Part shown: positions 8,626 through 16,271 of the stretch, piece by piece | Layout of the letters: each line of letters opens with the position of its first letter | Position numbering within the stretch: position 1 is the first letter of the stretch | Source of the DNA: Clostridiales bacterium | GTDB taxonomy: Bacteria; Bacillota; Clostridia; Lachnospirales; Lachnospiraceae | NCBI GenBank assembly: GCA_015655075.1 | Contig: JAATFT010000052.1 | Coordinates: forward strand, 1 to 45,837 | Length of the DNA: 45,837 bases | Direction: 5' to 3' | The notes under the pieces: model-generated | Database searches by the model: none | Seen by the model: the letters and a program-made list of their open reading frames with translations, nothing else | Told to the model about the DNA's origin: nothing | Made by a program: the position numbers and the translations under genes

Positions 8626-8656
8626 ATTATAGAGTCTATATGTATTATAGAGTCAA
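8626..8656 (-). promoter_or_regulatory. MerR-type promoter with 19-bp spacer, site 1 (lyase gene)
   Basis: Minus strand TTGACT (8656-8651), 19-bp spacer, TATAAT (8631-8626). The overlong spacer holds a dyad (GTCTATA/TATAGA around TGTAT), the hallmark of promoters twisted into activity by MerR proteins. The spacer matches those at 18182-18200 and 18527-18545 in the frame CTATA...TAGACT. The adjacent gene at 8673-9479 encodes a MerR protein. Confidence 0.8.
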
Positions 8657-8672
8657 TAAGAATTCCATGATT

Positions 8673-9479
8673 TTAATGAGTTTTTATCAGCATCTGCATC
8701 TCATAGGGACAATCATGGTATTCCACCAAATTATCTTCATATTCATTGCAGATAACATAAGGTGCGACCTTTCTACCATTAAAATATTTCTTTATTAAGC
8801 AGGGATCCCAATTATCGGTACAAATAGGTGCACGAAAACACAAATACTCTCCCGCCGGAATTTCCATGACAAAATCGTAGTCCCTGTCTGCTTTCCCTTT
8901 TAAATAAGTAAAATACTTCTGTTTTGTAACCTTTTTATCCATCAGTTCATGAAAATCTGCAATGAAGCCGTACTGGCGCAGGTAGGTAAAATCCTTCGTC
9001 TGTTTATCATTTTTTAAGACAGCCAATCTTGTCTCTACACTTTCTACGGTATCATCCTCTAAATATTTCGTAAATATAATATATCTAGCCTTTAAATTTC
9101 TAATGTATGGTAAATTATCAAAGGTATAATTGTCCATATATCGAAAATAATCAATATACCATTGTACATCTTCGTACATCTCCATTATATTTTTTAACTC
9201 TTCTTCTATCCGCTTCTTTTGAATCACCAGATTTTGTACTAATTTGTTTATTTCATTACCTTTGATTGCCTTTTCAATCTCAGCCAGGGGAATACCTAAT
9301 TTCCGCAGGTATTTGATGCGGTCAATAATATGAAATTGCTTAAAGGAATAATATCGGTAGCCTGTAACTTTATCAATATATTGCGGTTTTATCAGCTCCA
9401 AATTGGAATAATTCCGCAGAGTCTGCACGGATATCCCCATAATAGAAGCTGTTTCACCAATTGAATATAACTCCTGCAT
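8673..9479 (-). CDS. MerR family transcriptional regulator with effector-binding domain
   Basis: 268 residues from the ATG at 9479, which has GGAGGTG seven bases upstream. An in-frame extension to 9566 has no such site and adds unrelated residues. The winged helix is clear: YSIGETASIMGISVQTLRNY, then TGYRYYSFKQ at about 37-46. A coiled coil follows at about 80-110. The remaining 150 residues resemble the ligand-binding (BmrR/GyrI-like) half of drug- or metabolite-sensing MerR proteins rather than a metal sensor. It lies between the dehydrogenase genes and the lyase it probably activates, and likely also controls the transporter at 17249-18061. Confidence 0.85.
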   Translation of the reverse strand: MQELYSIGETASIMGISVQTLRNYSNLELIKPQYIDKVTGYRYYSFKQFHIIDRIKYLRKLGIPLAEIEKAIKGNEINKLVQNLVIQKKRIEEELKNIMEMYEDVQWYIDYFRYMDNYTFDNLPYIRNLKARYIIFTKYLEDDTVESVETRLAVLKNDKQTKDFTYLRQYGFIADFHELMDKKVTKQKYFTYLKGKADRDYDFVMEIPAGEYLCFRAPICTDNWDPCLIKKYFNGRKVAPYVICNEYEDNLVEYHDCPYEMQMLIKTH

Positions 9480-9489
9480 AAAAGCACCT

Positions 9490-9570
9490 CCAAATCTTAA
9501 ATAAAAAAGAGTTTTGCACTCCCCTGGGCCAAACATATTGTAATGAAGTACTCCGGGAGTTTTCACGACG
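9490..9570 (-). terminator. Weak terminator-like hairpins before the MerR gene
   Basis: On the minus strand ACTCCCGG and CCAGGGGAGT can pair, and a smaller stem GAGT-gcaaa-ACTC is followed by six T residues, just past the oxidoreductase gene. It could reduce read-through into the MerR gene. Stem quality is modest. Confidence 0.3.
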
Positions 9571-9575
9571 AAATA

Positions 9576-10706
9576 TCACATAATAAATCTGCTATAGGAA
9601 AGGCCTGAAATATCTACACTGGGCTCCTTATCTACCGCTAATTCGCTTAAGCAGGCTGCCACAGCAGGAGAAATACCAAAACCATGTCCGGTGAATCCAC
9701 AAGCGGTCAGCAGTCCTGGAACCTCATCAATATTACCGATAACAGGAACTTCGTCCTGACACAGATCCGTCCATCCCGACCAGGAACGAATCACCTTTGC
9801 ATCCTTAAAATATGGGAAGTAAGAAACTAACTGGTTGCAATTACTAGCCGTCGTAATCAACTGGGTAACTTCTTTTTCCTCCGGCCTTAAATAGTTCTCT
9901 AACGGAATATGCCCGCCAAATACAAAAGATCCATGATCGGTCTGGTGACCATATCCTCCACCGTCGTAATCCGGAATGGTAATCATCATAGGGAATATCT
10001 TAGGCTGCATTTCTATAATAATAACTTCGATTAACTTCCGCCTCATAGGAACATCAATATGCACCGAGTTTAAGATTGCTCTGGATTCATATCCTGCTGT
10101 AATTATAATCTTATCTCCCTCGTATACATTTCCCCTTGAGGTGATAACACCTTTTGCCCTTCCTTTATGCAGTTTGACGGACAATACCTTTTCTCCGGTA
10201 ATAAATCTGGCTCCCAGTTCCCTGGCTCTTTTATAAAAAGCTAATGTCGTCATTAAAGCATTTGCATGCCCATCACTGGGGCAGTAACAGGAAGCAATTA
10301 TTTCATCCGAGACCAAAGGGCATATTTCTCTGGTTTCAGCTTGGTTTAGCATTCTAAGTTCCAGTCCTTTTTTAAGATTCTGCTCTACTACCTTTTTATA
10401 AAATTCTACTCCTCTTTCATCTTTCGCAAATTTTATATTGCCTGCCTGATGATATTCTATATCAACTCCCAATTCTTCCGAAAGATGCGGCCAAATGTTT
10501 CCAATCCCATATATTGCCAACGGCAGTTCCCTGTTATCCCGCCCGGATTGCCTGACCCCTCCGCCATTACGGCTGGACCCGCCATTACCTAACATCTCCT
10601 CCTCTAAAACAATAACGGAACAGCCTTTTTTTCTAAGGTAATACGCGGTGGCATTTCCCATTACACCGCCGCCTGCAATAACTACATCCGCACATTGATT
10701 ACTCAT
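9576..10706 (-). CDS. FAD-dependent amino/imino acid dehydrogenase, DAO-family catalytic subunit
   Basis: 376 residues of the DAO fold (glycine oxidase, sarcosine oxidase beta, HcnC, D-hydroxyproline dehydrogenase beta). The N-terminal Rossmann motif AGGGVMG (11-17) binds FAD, followed by the flavin-side SSRNGGGVRQSGRD at about 43-56. A second family motif near the C-terminus (CGFTGHGFGISPA) closes the FAD site. No signal peptide, so cytoplasmic. Upstream lie a BFD-type 2Fe-2S protein, an alpha flavoprotein and a plant-type 2Fe-2S protein, matching the HcnABC/LhpBEF layout. In that layout this subunit oxidises a primary or secondary amine substrate and passes electrons to the alpha subunit. 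In an anaerobe it should be a dehydrogenase, not an oxidase. Substrate not determinable here. Confidence 0.85.
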   Translation of the reverse strand: MSNQCADVVIAGGGVMGNATAYYLRKKGCSVIVLEEEMLGNGGSSRNGGGVRQSGRDNRELPLAIYGIGNIWPHLSEELGVDIEYHQAGNIKFAKDERGVEFYKKVVEQNLKKGLELRMLNQAETREICPLVSDEIIASCYCPSDGHANALMTTLAFYKRARELGARFITGEKVLSVKLHKGRAKGVITSRGNVYEGDKIIITAGYESRAILNSVHIDVPMRRKLIEVIIIEMQPKIFPMMITIPDYDGGGYGHQTDHGSFVFGGHIPLENYLRPEEKEVTQLITTASNCNQLVSYFPYFKDAKVIRSWSGWTDLCQDEVPVIGNIDEVPGLLTACGFTGHGFGISPAVAACLSELAVDKEPSVDISGLSYSRFIM

Positions 10707-10708
10707 TT

Positions 10709-11029
10709 TTAATTTATCCCCTTTCCGTAAACCCTCACTTCAACGGGTCTTACCGGGACTCTTGCCGTATTGTCGTCAATGGATAACGGCAAAACACCAA
10801 GTTCTTTTGCAATCATACCCTTTATAATTCTGGAACAGGTTTGCCCCTGGCATAGTCCCATTCCTGCTCTGGTATACCTTTTTATTTCTGTCATTGTCCA
10901 CATTCCGTCATGAATGGCTTTCCGTATTTCACCTTTCGTTATTTCTTCACATCTGCAAATTATCATATCATCATCCGGCATGGCAACTAATTTTCCAATG
11001 TCAGATGACCTATCTAAATATTCTGCCAT
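10709..11029 (-). CDS. BFD-type [2Fe-2S] subunit of the dehydrogenase complex
   Basis: 106 residues from the ATG at 11029. AGGAG lies eight bases before it, but only zero to two bases before the two earlier in-frame GTG/ATG candidates. The four cysteines of the bacterioferritin-associated-ferredoxin fold are visible as CRCEEI and, about 32 residues on, CQGQTC. In related amine dehydrogenases this domain is fused to or encoded beside the DAO subunit and relays electrons. The catalytic subunit starts two bases after its stop, so the two are coupled. Confidence 0.83.
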   Translation of the reverse strand: MAEYLDRSSDIGKLVAMPDDDMIICRCEEITKGEIRKAIHDGMWTMTEIKRYTRAGMGLCQGQTCSRIIKGMIAKELGVLPLSIDDNTARVPVRPVEVRVYGKGIN

Positions 11030-11098
11030 AAACATCACTCCTCACATGAGTATTTATTATAGACCATTGCGAAACAAGGCTATTGTATCTATATAGCG

Positions 11099-11171
11099 TA
11101 CAATTAATACAATTCCAGATCTGAATCTGGCCCTTAAGGCCACTGAAGCTATGAAATTCGTATTAATTGTA
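11099..11171. other. Structured intercistronic element, three-way-junction-like
   Basis: A perfect 12-bp outer stem (TACAATTAATAC / GTATTAATTGTA) encloses two smaller perfect stems, CCAGAT-ctga-ATCTGG and GGCC-cttaa-GGCC. It lies in the 277-base gap between the alpha-subunit and BFD genes. As RNA it could protect or separate the two halves of the operon. It does not match a riboswitch I recognise. Confidence 0.5.
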
Positions 11172-11279
11172 GGTATATTCAGAAAACTGTATAAAGAGTT
11201 TACAAAGCAAACTCTGCGCTGACGCTTGGTCGCTTTGCGGCATGATACCTTACAACGTCATGCGCATCCTTAGGGTCGC

Positions 11280-11322
11280 GTTTTTTACTTTACAGGACGT
11301 AATTTCCTATAAAGTAAAAAAC
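11280..11322 (-). terminator. Strong hairpin over the alpha-subunit stop codon
   Basis: GTTTTTTACTTTA (11280-11292) and TAAAGTAAAAAAC (11310-11322) are perfect 13-bp arms around the stop codon at 11309-11307. The A/T arms give a T-run on either strand. It could terminate part of the transcript or protect its 3' end, lowering expression of the downstream BFD and DAO genes. Confidence 0.55.
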
Positions 11323-12875
11323 CTGGCACTCATAGCAAATTCAGACGGTACTTTCATCGTTAACAGTGCCGTATGGTCAAATGCCTCCGCTGTTCTTAAA
11401 CCGATGATTTCTGCTTCACATACTCTGTTGCCGCTTCTGTCCAAAGCAATTCCTTTCACTCCTTTTTTCGGATAAGGCAGAAATTCATATGGAAGGGTTA
11501 TGGAAACAAAACCATCTTCACTATCCTCATTAAGCAGGAAGATAGCCTGACCGGAACAGGAAGCCACACACATTCCGCAGTTCGTACATTTGCTGTCCTC
11601 GATTACAACCGGCAGTGCGGTAATATTTTCGCCGATTGAAATACAATTAAATTTACATGCTGTCTGACATGGATTGCAGGGTATGTTCTGGGTACATTCG
11701 ATTATTGGATGAACGCCCGCCTTTTTCTTAACTCCCGGAAATTTAATTATTTCCTTCTCCAGTAAATAGCCCTTTTCTAATAAGCTATTAGACAACGGTA
11801 TTCCTTCCTCAGTAGCTGTCATATCCGTTTTGCCTCTGTTTTCCTTACAAAACATCCCCTGTCTTAGCTGATTCAAGGACTCTTTTAATGCCTTATATTT
11901 TTCTTCAAAATCTCCCTGCATAATAAAACCATCTCTTAATGCACTGGCTGCACCTGCAATTCGCCCTCCAACCATAGCAGAGCTTGCCTCTTCGATACCC
12001 GCCACATCGCCTGCCGCAAATATACCGGAGATGCTTGTTTCCCCATATTCATTGCAAGCGGGGACCAAACCGCCCATTTCTTTCATTTCACATCCGGCGA
12101 TACGTAATAACTGGGACATGGGCGATAACCCGACTGCCATACAAATCGTATCAACGTCAAAATGTTTCTCTGTTCCCTTTATTGGCTGGAATTTAGAATC
12201 TACTTCTACTACGGCAGCCCCCGTTACAAATTCTTCTCCTTCCGCTTTCAGGATGGTGTGCGACAGCAAAAACGGTACACCGGTTCTGGCTACTTTTGAC
12301 GCATGGACGCCATATCCGCCGATTTTAGGAGCCGCATCAATGATGGCGGCTATTTCAACACCCGCCTGTAGTAATTGATAGCCGACAACCAGGCCTACAT
12401 TTCCGCTGCCTACCATAAGTACTTTTTTACCGGGCAGAACTCCATGCAAATTCATCATTGTCTGAGCGGCACCCGCACCGATAACACCGGGCAATGTCCA
12501 GCCGTCAAACGGAACCATATTTTCAGAAGCCCCTGTTGCAATAATCAGATTACCCGCTTTATAAAAAGATACCTGCTCATTTTCCACAACAGCGATACTA
12601 TTAAAATCATGAATACCAATAACCGCCGCGTTTAAATGTACATCTACCTGAAGTTTCTCTGCTTCTGCCAGCAATTCTTCCCCTATTCGAAATCCTCTAA
12701 TTTTTGCTTTATGCTCTTTTGCACCAAAGAATTTATGTATTTGTTTAAATAACTGGCCTCCCGGTCTGGTATTTTCATCAAAAACCGCCACTTTCATTCC
12801 TGCTTCGGCAGCTTCAATGGAGGCGCTTAAACCTGCAGGACCCGCACCGATTACAATAACATCATATCGAATCAT
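11307..12875 (-). CDS. FAD/NAD(P)-binding alpha subunit with 4Fe-4S domain, amine dehydrogenase complex
   Basis: 522 residues. The start is the ATG at 12875, which overlaps the upstream stop as ATGA and has GGAGG seven bases before it; a TTG two codons earlier is too close. Domains: FAD Rossmann motif GAGPAG at 10-15, a second nucleotide motif VGSGNVGLVVG at about 155, an aerobic-type pyridine nucleotide disulfide oxidoreductase core, then a C-terminal ferredoxin-like domain with CNPCQTACKFNC and CTNCGMCVASC. This is the HcnB/LhpB/SoxA-like electron-transfer subunit, here carrying extra Fe-S clusters as is common in clostridia. It should take electrons from the DAO subunit and pass them to NAD(P) or a ferredoxin. 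Confidence 0.85.
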   Translation of the reverse strand: MIRYDVIVIGAGPAGLSASIEAAEAGMKVAVFDENTRPGGQLFKQIHKFFGAKEHKAKIRGFRIGEELLAEAEKLQVDVHLNAAVIGIHDFNSIAVVENEQVSFYKAGNLIIATGASENMVPFDGWTLPGVIGAGAAQTMMNLHGVLPGKKVLMVGSGNVGLVVGYQLLQAGVEIAAIIDAAPKIGGYGVHASKVARTGVPFLLSHTILKAEGEEFVTGAAVVEVDSKFQPIKGTEKHFDVDTICMAVGLSPMSQLLRIAGCEMKEMGGLVPACNEYGETSISGIFAAGDVAGIEEASSAMVGGRIAGAASALRDGFIMQGDFEEKYKALKESLNQLRQGMFCKENRGKTDMTATEEGIPLSNSLLEKGYLLEKEIIKFPGVKKKAGVHPIIECTQNIPCNPCQTACKFNCISIGENITALPVVIEDSKCTNCGMCVASCSGQAIFLLNEDSEDGFVSITLPYEFLPYPKKGVKGIALDRSGNRVCEAEIIGLRTAEAFDHTALLTMKVPSEFAMSARFFTL

Positions 12876-13189
12876 TGCCAAACCTCCTTACCGGAAATTC
12901 CATACTGCGTTTCGATATACATTCCTTCTTTTAAAAGCGTCATACAGGTTCTGATATTGGGTTTCCCATCTACGATCATTACACAGTCCGTACATCTGCC
13001 GATTGCGCAGAAAACCCCCCTGGGTTTATGTAATTTAGAGGTATAACGGTGAACCATAACACCTTCCGCATGTAAAGCAGCCGCAATGCTTTCTCCCTTA
13101 TATCCCTCCATCTCTGTTCCGTTGTAATAGTATTTTACCTTTTTCCCCTTTTTTATTGTTCCTAAAATAGGATGCTCTTTTATTCTCAT
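12872..13189 (-). CDS. [2Fe-2S] ferredoxin-like subunit (HcnA/SoxA N-terminal type)
   Basis: 105 residues with a plant-type 2Fe-2S fold. Cysteines lie in CAIGRCTDC and IRTC near residues 61-82, the compact C-x4-C-x2-C-x11/12-C pattern of the small subunit in cyanide synthase and hydroxyproline dehydrogenase complexes. It overlaps the next gene by four bases (ATGA) and is itself overlapped the same way by the Sel1 gene before it, so the three are translated in series. Likely role: electron relay inside the complex. Confidence 0.83.
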   Translation of the reverse strand: MRIKEHPILGTIKKGKKVKYYYNGTEMEGYKGESIAAALHAEGVMVHRYTSKLHKPRGVFCAIGRCTDCVMIVDGKPNIRTCMTLLKEGMYIETQYGISGKEVWQ

Positions 13190-13968
13190 GGTAATTCCTC
13201 CTGTGCAAAACCGCGGGCTTTTTCATAGTATTTCTTAGCCTTTTCCAGAAATCGATCCAGGCCTTCCCGGTCATCGCCCGGAAATCCTTCCTCATATATT
13301 TTTGCCAACCGCATATACGCATCTGCACAAGGCTGATTTCTGGCCGCCAATGTATATCTTCCAATCAGATAACTATATGCGGATTTTACTTCCTCATAAT
13401 ACGGAAACTCTTTTCCTTTTCTTCCATCCATTTCATAAAGGGACAGAATCGCTCCTTCATAGAGAAGTTCATGGGCCTTTAAATAGAATACCCCTGCTTT
13501 TTCTTTTGATTTTCCAATTTCCCATTTTCCTTCCTGATAAGCAACTGCCTTTTCATATGCTGCACCGCCATGCGTATTTTCAAGAGAGGTAAATAATTCC
13601 AAAGCCTCTTTTCCATCTGCCGATATGCCCAGCCCGTAGCCGTAACACATTGCCACTCTGTACTTTTCTTCCTCGGCAAAAGCCTTTTCTTTCATTTTCT
13701 CCATGAACTCCTGAAAAAGCTTCTGCGCTTTATTCCTATTCTCCATAGTACCAATGCCATAATAATAACAATACCCCAGAGAATATTTTGCCATAATACT
13801 TTCCTCTGCCACAGCTTCTAATTCCGTAACGGCATCTTTATAATGTAAAATCAAATAACTGTATTCTGAATGCCGATATCTTTCTGCTGCCGATACAGGC
13901 TCATGCTCCATCCAGAATATTGTTTCTTCTATTACTTTTCCGTGATGTTTATTTATAAAATCACTCAT
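13186..13968 (-). CDS. Sel1-like/TPR repeat protein
   Basis: 260 residues, all helical. It contains Sel1-type repeats such as AKYSLGYCYYYGIGTMENR and YRVAMCYGYGLGISADGKEA, with the diagnostic GxGxx...A spacing. GGGAGG lies about five bases before the ATG. No signal peptide, so cytoplasmic. Sel1 repeats are protein-binding scaffolds. Coupling by ATGA to the 2Fe-2S subunit suggests it helps assemble or hold the redox complex. That job is inferred from context only. Confidence 0.75.
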   Translation of the reverse strand: MSDFINKHHGKVIEETIFWMEHEPVSAAERYRHSEYSYLILHYKDAVTELEAVAEESIMAKYSLGYCYYYGIGTMENRNKAQKLFQEFMEKMKEKAFAEEEKYRVAMCYGYGLGISADGKEALELFTSLENTHGGAAYEKAVAYQEGKWEIGKSKEKAGVFYLKAHELLYEGAILSLYEMDGRKGKEFPYYEEVKSAYSYLIGRYTLAARNQPCADAYMRLAKIYEEGFPGDDREGLDRFLEKAKKYYEKARGFAQEELP

Positions 13969-13987
13969 GCCTGCCTCCCATCCGCAT

Positions 13988-14734
13988 TTAGTCCGCGAAT
14001 CCTTTTAAAGCACACGGACCTGAGCTGCATGCAGGACATCCCTGCCCCGTAAAGTGTACATTTTTCCCTGTCAAATACGCATTACATCTGAATTTATCAA
14101 TTCCTTTTTCAGTTAATGCTCCCGAAGGACACCTGCTTACACATATTTTACAGGAACCATTTTTGTAATATAGGCATTGGGGCTTATTCGTTCTTTCTGT
14201 AGGCTTAACATAACCGTCTATTACAAGGCTGTTCAGCCTTCCCATAGTCCCGCTTTTGGTAATCAGCAAATGGTTTAATCCAAATGTGCCGATTCCTGCA
14301 ATAACTGCCGATGACTTATGTCCCCATTTTGCGGTCAGATTAACCGGGTTATAATTATCGGTCGGCGGTTCCCCTGCTGCTATTATTCCAATCTGGTCCA
14401 ATTCCTTAATCAGACGCTTTGCTATATCTGAAAGAAGCTTGTTGGTCCGTAAGTAATAGCTGGACCATTCTTTGAATATCCAGATATCTTTTTCCTTCTG
14501 GATCATCTTCCCTAATTTCTCGGGATATGGAATAAAAAATACTACTACGGTCTTTGCTTCTTTTAATAAATCCGTTGGCAGCAACTGAGGGTTCCCAATT
14601 ATTTCAGTCAAATGACGATACATTTCATCCTTTGCATCTGCAAAACCTACAACAGGCGTTCTATATACAAAGGGGGCTTCTACATTTTCCGTTTCTTGTA
14701 AAATAATGTTTTTTATCAAGCTCTCTAATTCCAT
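13988..14734 (-). CDS. QueG-related 4Fe-4S protein (epoxyqueuosine-reductase-like family)
   Basis: 248 residues. The N-terminal half has KTVVVFFIPYP, recalling the corrinoid-binding part of the QueG family. The C-terminal half has CKICVSRCPSGAL after an earlier Cys, a further Cys in RCNAY, and a Cys-rich tail. That is the double-cluster ferredoxin arrangement of COG1600 relatives. True QueG proteins are longer (about 370 residues) with HEAT-like repeats, so this is a short relative, common in anaerobes and of unknown reaction. The GGAG site is about 12 bases from the ATG, rather far. It lies between the transporter and dehydrogenase genes. Confidence 0.65.
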   Translation of the reverse strand: MELESLIKNIILQETENVEAPFVYRTPVVGFADAKDEMYRHLTEIIGNPQLLPTDLLKEAKTVVVFFIPYPEKLGKMIQKEKDIWIFKEWSSYYLRTNKLLSDIAKRLIKELDQIGIIAAGEPPTDNYNPVNLTAKWGHKSSAVIAGIGTFGLNHLLITKSGTMGRLNSLVIDGYVKPTERTNKPQCLYYKNGSCKICVSRCPSGALTEKGIDKFRCNAYLTGKNVHFTGQGCPACSSGPCALKGFAD

Positions 14735-14773
14735 AACAAGTATGAGCTCCTCCTCTTTTAAATCTCTCCTGTG

Positions 14774-15373
14774 CTACTCCAAATGAAATCTTTCACGAAT
14801 TATTTCTGCAAGCACTTTAGAGGTTCCTTCAATTCCAAACATGCTGCTGTCAATCATGATATCCTTATGCTCATAATCATACGGTAAATATCCTGCATAA
14901 CTCTTGTGATAAGAATTACGTGCTTTATCAACTTTTGCAATCATCTTTTTTGCATGCTCCGCATCCATTCTCAAAAAATCAACACAGTTTCTAAGGCGTG
15001 CTTCATAAGATGCATAAACGAAAACATGTATGCAATTTTTATGATTCCGTAAAATATAATCAGAACATCTTCCCACAATAATGGCAGAAGATTTTTCTGA
15101 AAATGAGCGAATGATCTTAGCCTGTTCCTCAAAAATCTGATCCTGCCGTCCTGACGTATCCATGCCTAACGGATACATCATGTTAAAAAATAGTGTTTTG
15201 GCTTCCTCTTCTTCACTGCTGATTACAGATATGGGTAAACCAAGATTTTTTGCTGTCTCTTCAACAATATCCCTATCATAATATTCAATATTTAACATCT
15301 CTGCCAGCTTTTTTGCAATCGGCCTTCCCAAGCTGCCGAACTGACGTGTAATTGTTACGGTATACTGTGCCAC
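14774..15373 (-). CDS. Cytidylate-kinase-like family protein
   Basis: About 199 residues. It begins TVTITRQFGSLGRPIAKKLA, a P-loop variant, then YYDRDIVEETA, the CMP-kinase-like layout. This AAK family is frequent in Clostridia beside transporters and regulators, and its substrate is not established. The GTG at 15373 has CAGGGTG six bases upstream. A GTG three codons earlier (15382) overlaps that site and is less likely. A paralogue ends the window at 45629-45837. It lies 39 bases after the amino-acid permease gene in the same direction. Confidence 0.72.
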   Translation of the reverse strand: MAQYTVTITRQFGSLGRPIAKKLAEMLNIEYYDRDIVEETAKNLGLPISVISSEEEEAKTLFFNMMYPLGMDTSGRQDQIFEEQAKIIRSFSEKSSAIIVGRCSDYILRNHKNCIHVFVYASYEARLRNCVDFLRMDAEHAKKMIAKVDKARNSYHKSYAGYLPYDYEHKDIMIDSSMFGIEGTSKVLAEIIRERFHLE

Positions 15374-15420
15374 AAGTATCACCCTGCCTTTCTATTTTAC
15401 TATACACTTCTTCTTAATTT

Positions 15421-16122
15421 TTATCTTTCATGACGTCTGCTCTTCTTTTCCAAAATCCTTAATATCTGCTGGGAAATAAAGCAGATAATAAAATAGATAA
15501 TCGCCGCATCTAAATATGCCTCTAAAAATTTAGAAGTTCTTCCCGCTAAAATCTTAGCCTGCCCTAAAATTTCCGGAATAGAAACTGTAAATGCAAGGGA
15601 GGCATCTTTAATTAACCCAATGAAATTATTTCCAAAATTAGGTAGAGCACTGACTAAGGCCTGCGGCAGTACAACTCGAGTCATTCCTTGTGCCGTTGTC
15701 ATTCCAATCGAATAACATGCTTCTAATTGTCCGCTGTCTACACTTGCAATACAGCCTCGCAACAGCTCTGACAGATAAGAGCCGATATACAGTGAAAAAC
15801 AAAAATACATAAAATAGATTGCAGGAATCGAATTAATATCCATATTGGTACCGTATTCTGCATTCACCCACTGAAGAAATCTGGGAATTCCGTAATAAAC
15901 AACAAGAATCTGAACCATTAACGGCGTCCCTCTGATAATAGCAATATAAACGGATGATATCTGACTTAATACGGGTGTCCTGTACATTCTGGCTAACGCA
16001 GTAACCAACCCCAGTACCCCACCAAATATAATAGATACAACGGCAATCTCCATTGTGTAAGAAATACCTTTTGCTATTGTTAATAAATTCTCAAGCATAA
16101 AATCCCAATCTAAGCCTCTCAT
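15421..16122 (-). CDS. Amino-acid ABC transporter permease (HisM/GlnP family)
   Basis: 233 residues with about five membrane segments and the polar amino-acid permease signature. AIIRGTPLMVQILVVYYG (about residues 61-78) is a family hallmark, and the EAA-like loop lies around SGQLEACYSIGMTTAQGM. It should form a homodimer in the membrane and work with the binding protein at 16272-17192 and ATPase at 17249-18061. Gene order ATPase, binding protein, permease is shared with cystine-type and other polar amino-acid importers. The linked Cys/Met lyase suggests a sulfur amino acid, but this is inference. Confidence 0.9.
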   Translation of the reverse strand: MRGLDWDFMLENLLTIAKGISYTMEIAVVSIIFGGVLGLVTALARMYRTPVLSQISSVYIAIIRGTPLMVQILVVYYGIPRFLQWVNAEYGTNMDINSIPAIYFMYFCFSLYIGSYLSELLRGCIASVDSGQLEACYSIGMTTAQGMTRVVLPQALVSALPNFGNNFIGLIKDASLAFTVSIPEILGQAKILAGRTSKFLEAYLDAAIIYFIICFISQQILRILEKKSRRHER

Positions 16123-16154
16123 TTTACGTCCTCCTCTATTTTAAAAATCCGGTA

Positions 16155-16193
16155 CTAGTGTACCGGCAAGCTGATAACTTGTCGGTACACTAG
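16155..16193. repeat. Short palindrome related to hairpin element A
   Basis: CTAGTGTACCGGCAAG and its reverse complement (15 of 16 bases) flank CTGATAA. The same outer arms bound the 165-bp palindrome at 7070-7234, so this looks like the same element without its interior. It is followed by the dispersed repeat at 16191-16209. It lies between the binding-protein and permease genes. Confidence 0.65.
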
Positions 16194-16271
16194 AGCGTGT
16201 TTGAAAAATGCTTGTGCCGGGTTTCAAAACCGTCCATATCTTCTCTCATTACATTCTTAAAATCACCTTAA

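Noticed and set aside
11050..11100. MerR-type promoter upstream of the BFD gene
   Set aside because: A TATAAT exists at 11056-11061, but no -35 box at 17-19 bp and the CTATA...TAGACT spacer is absent.
12031..12378. 115-codon plus-strand open frame
   Set aside because: Antisense to the alpha flavoprotein subunit; no independent support.
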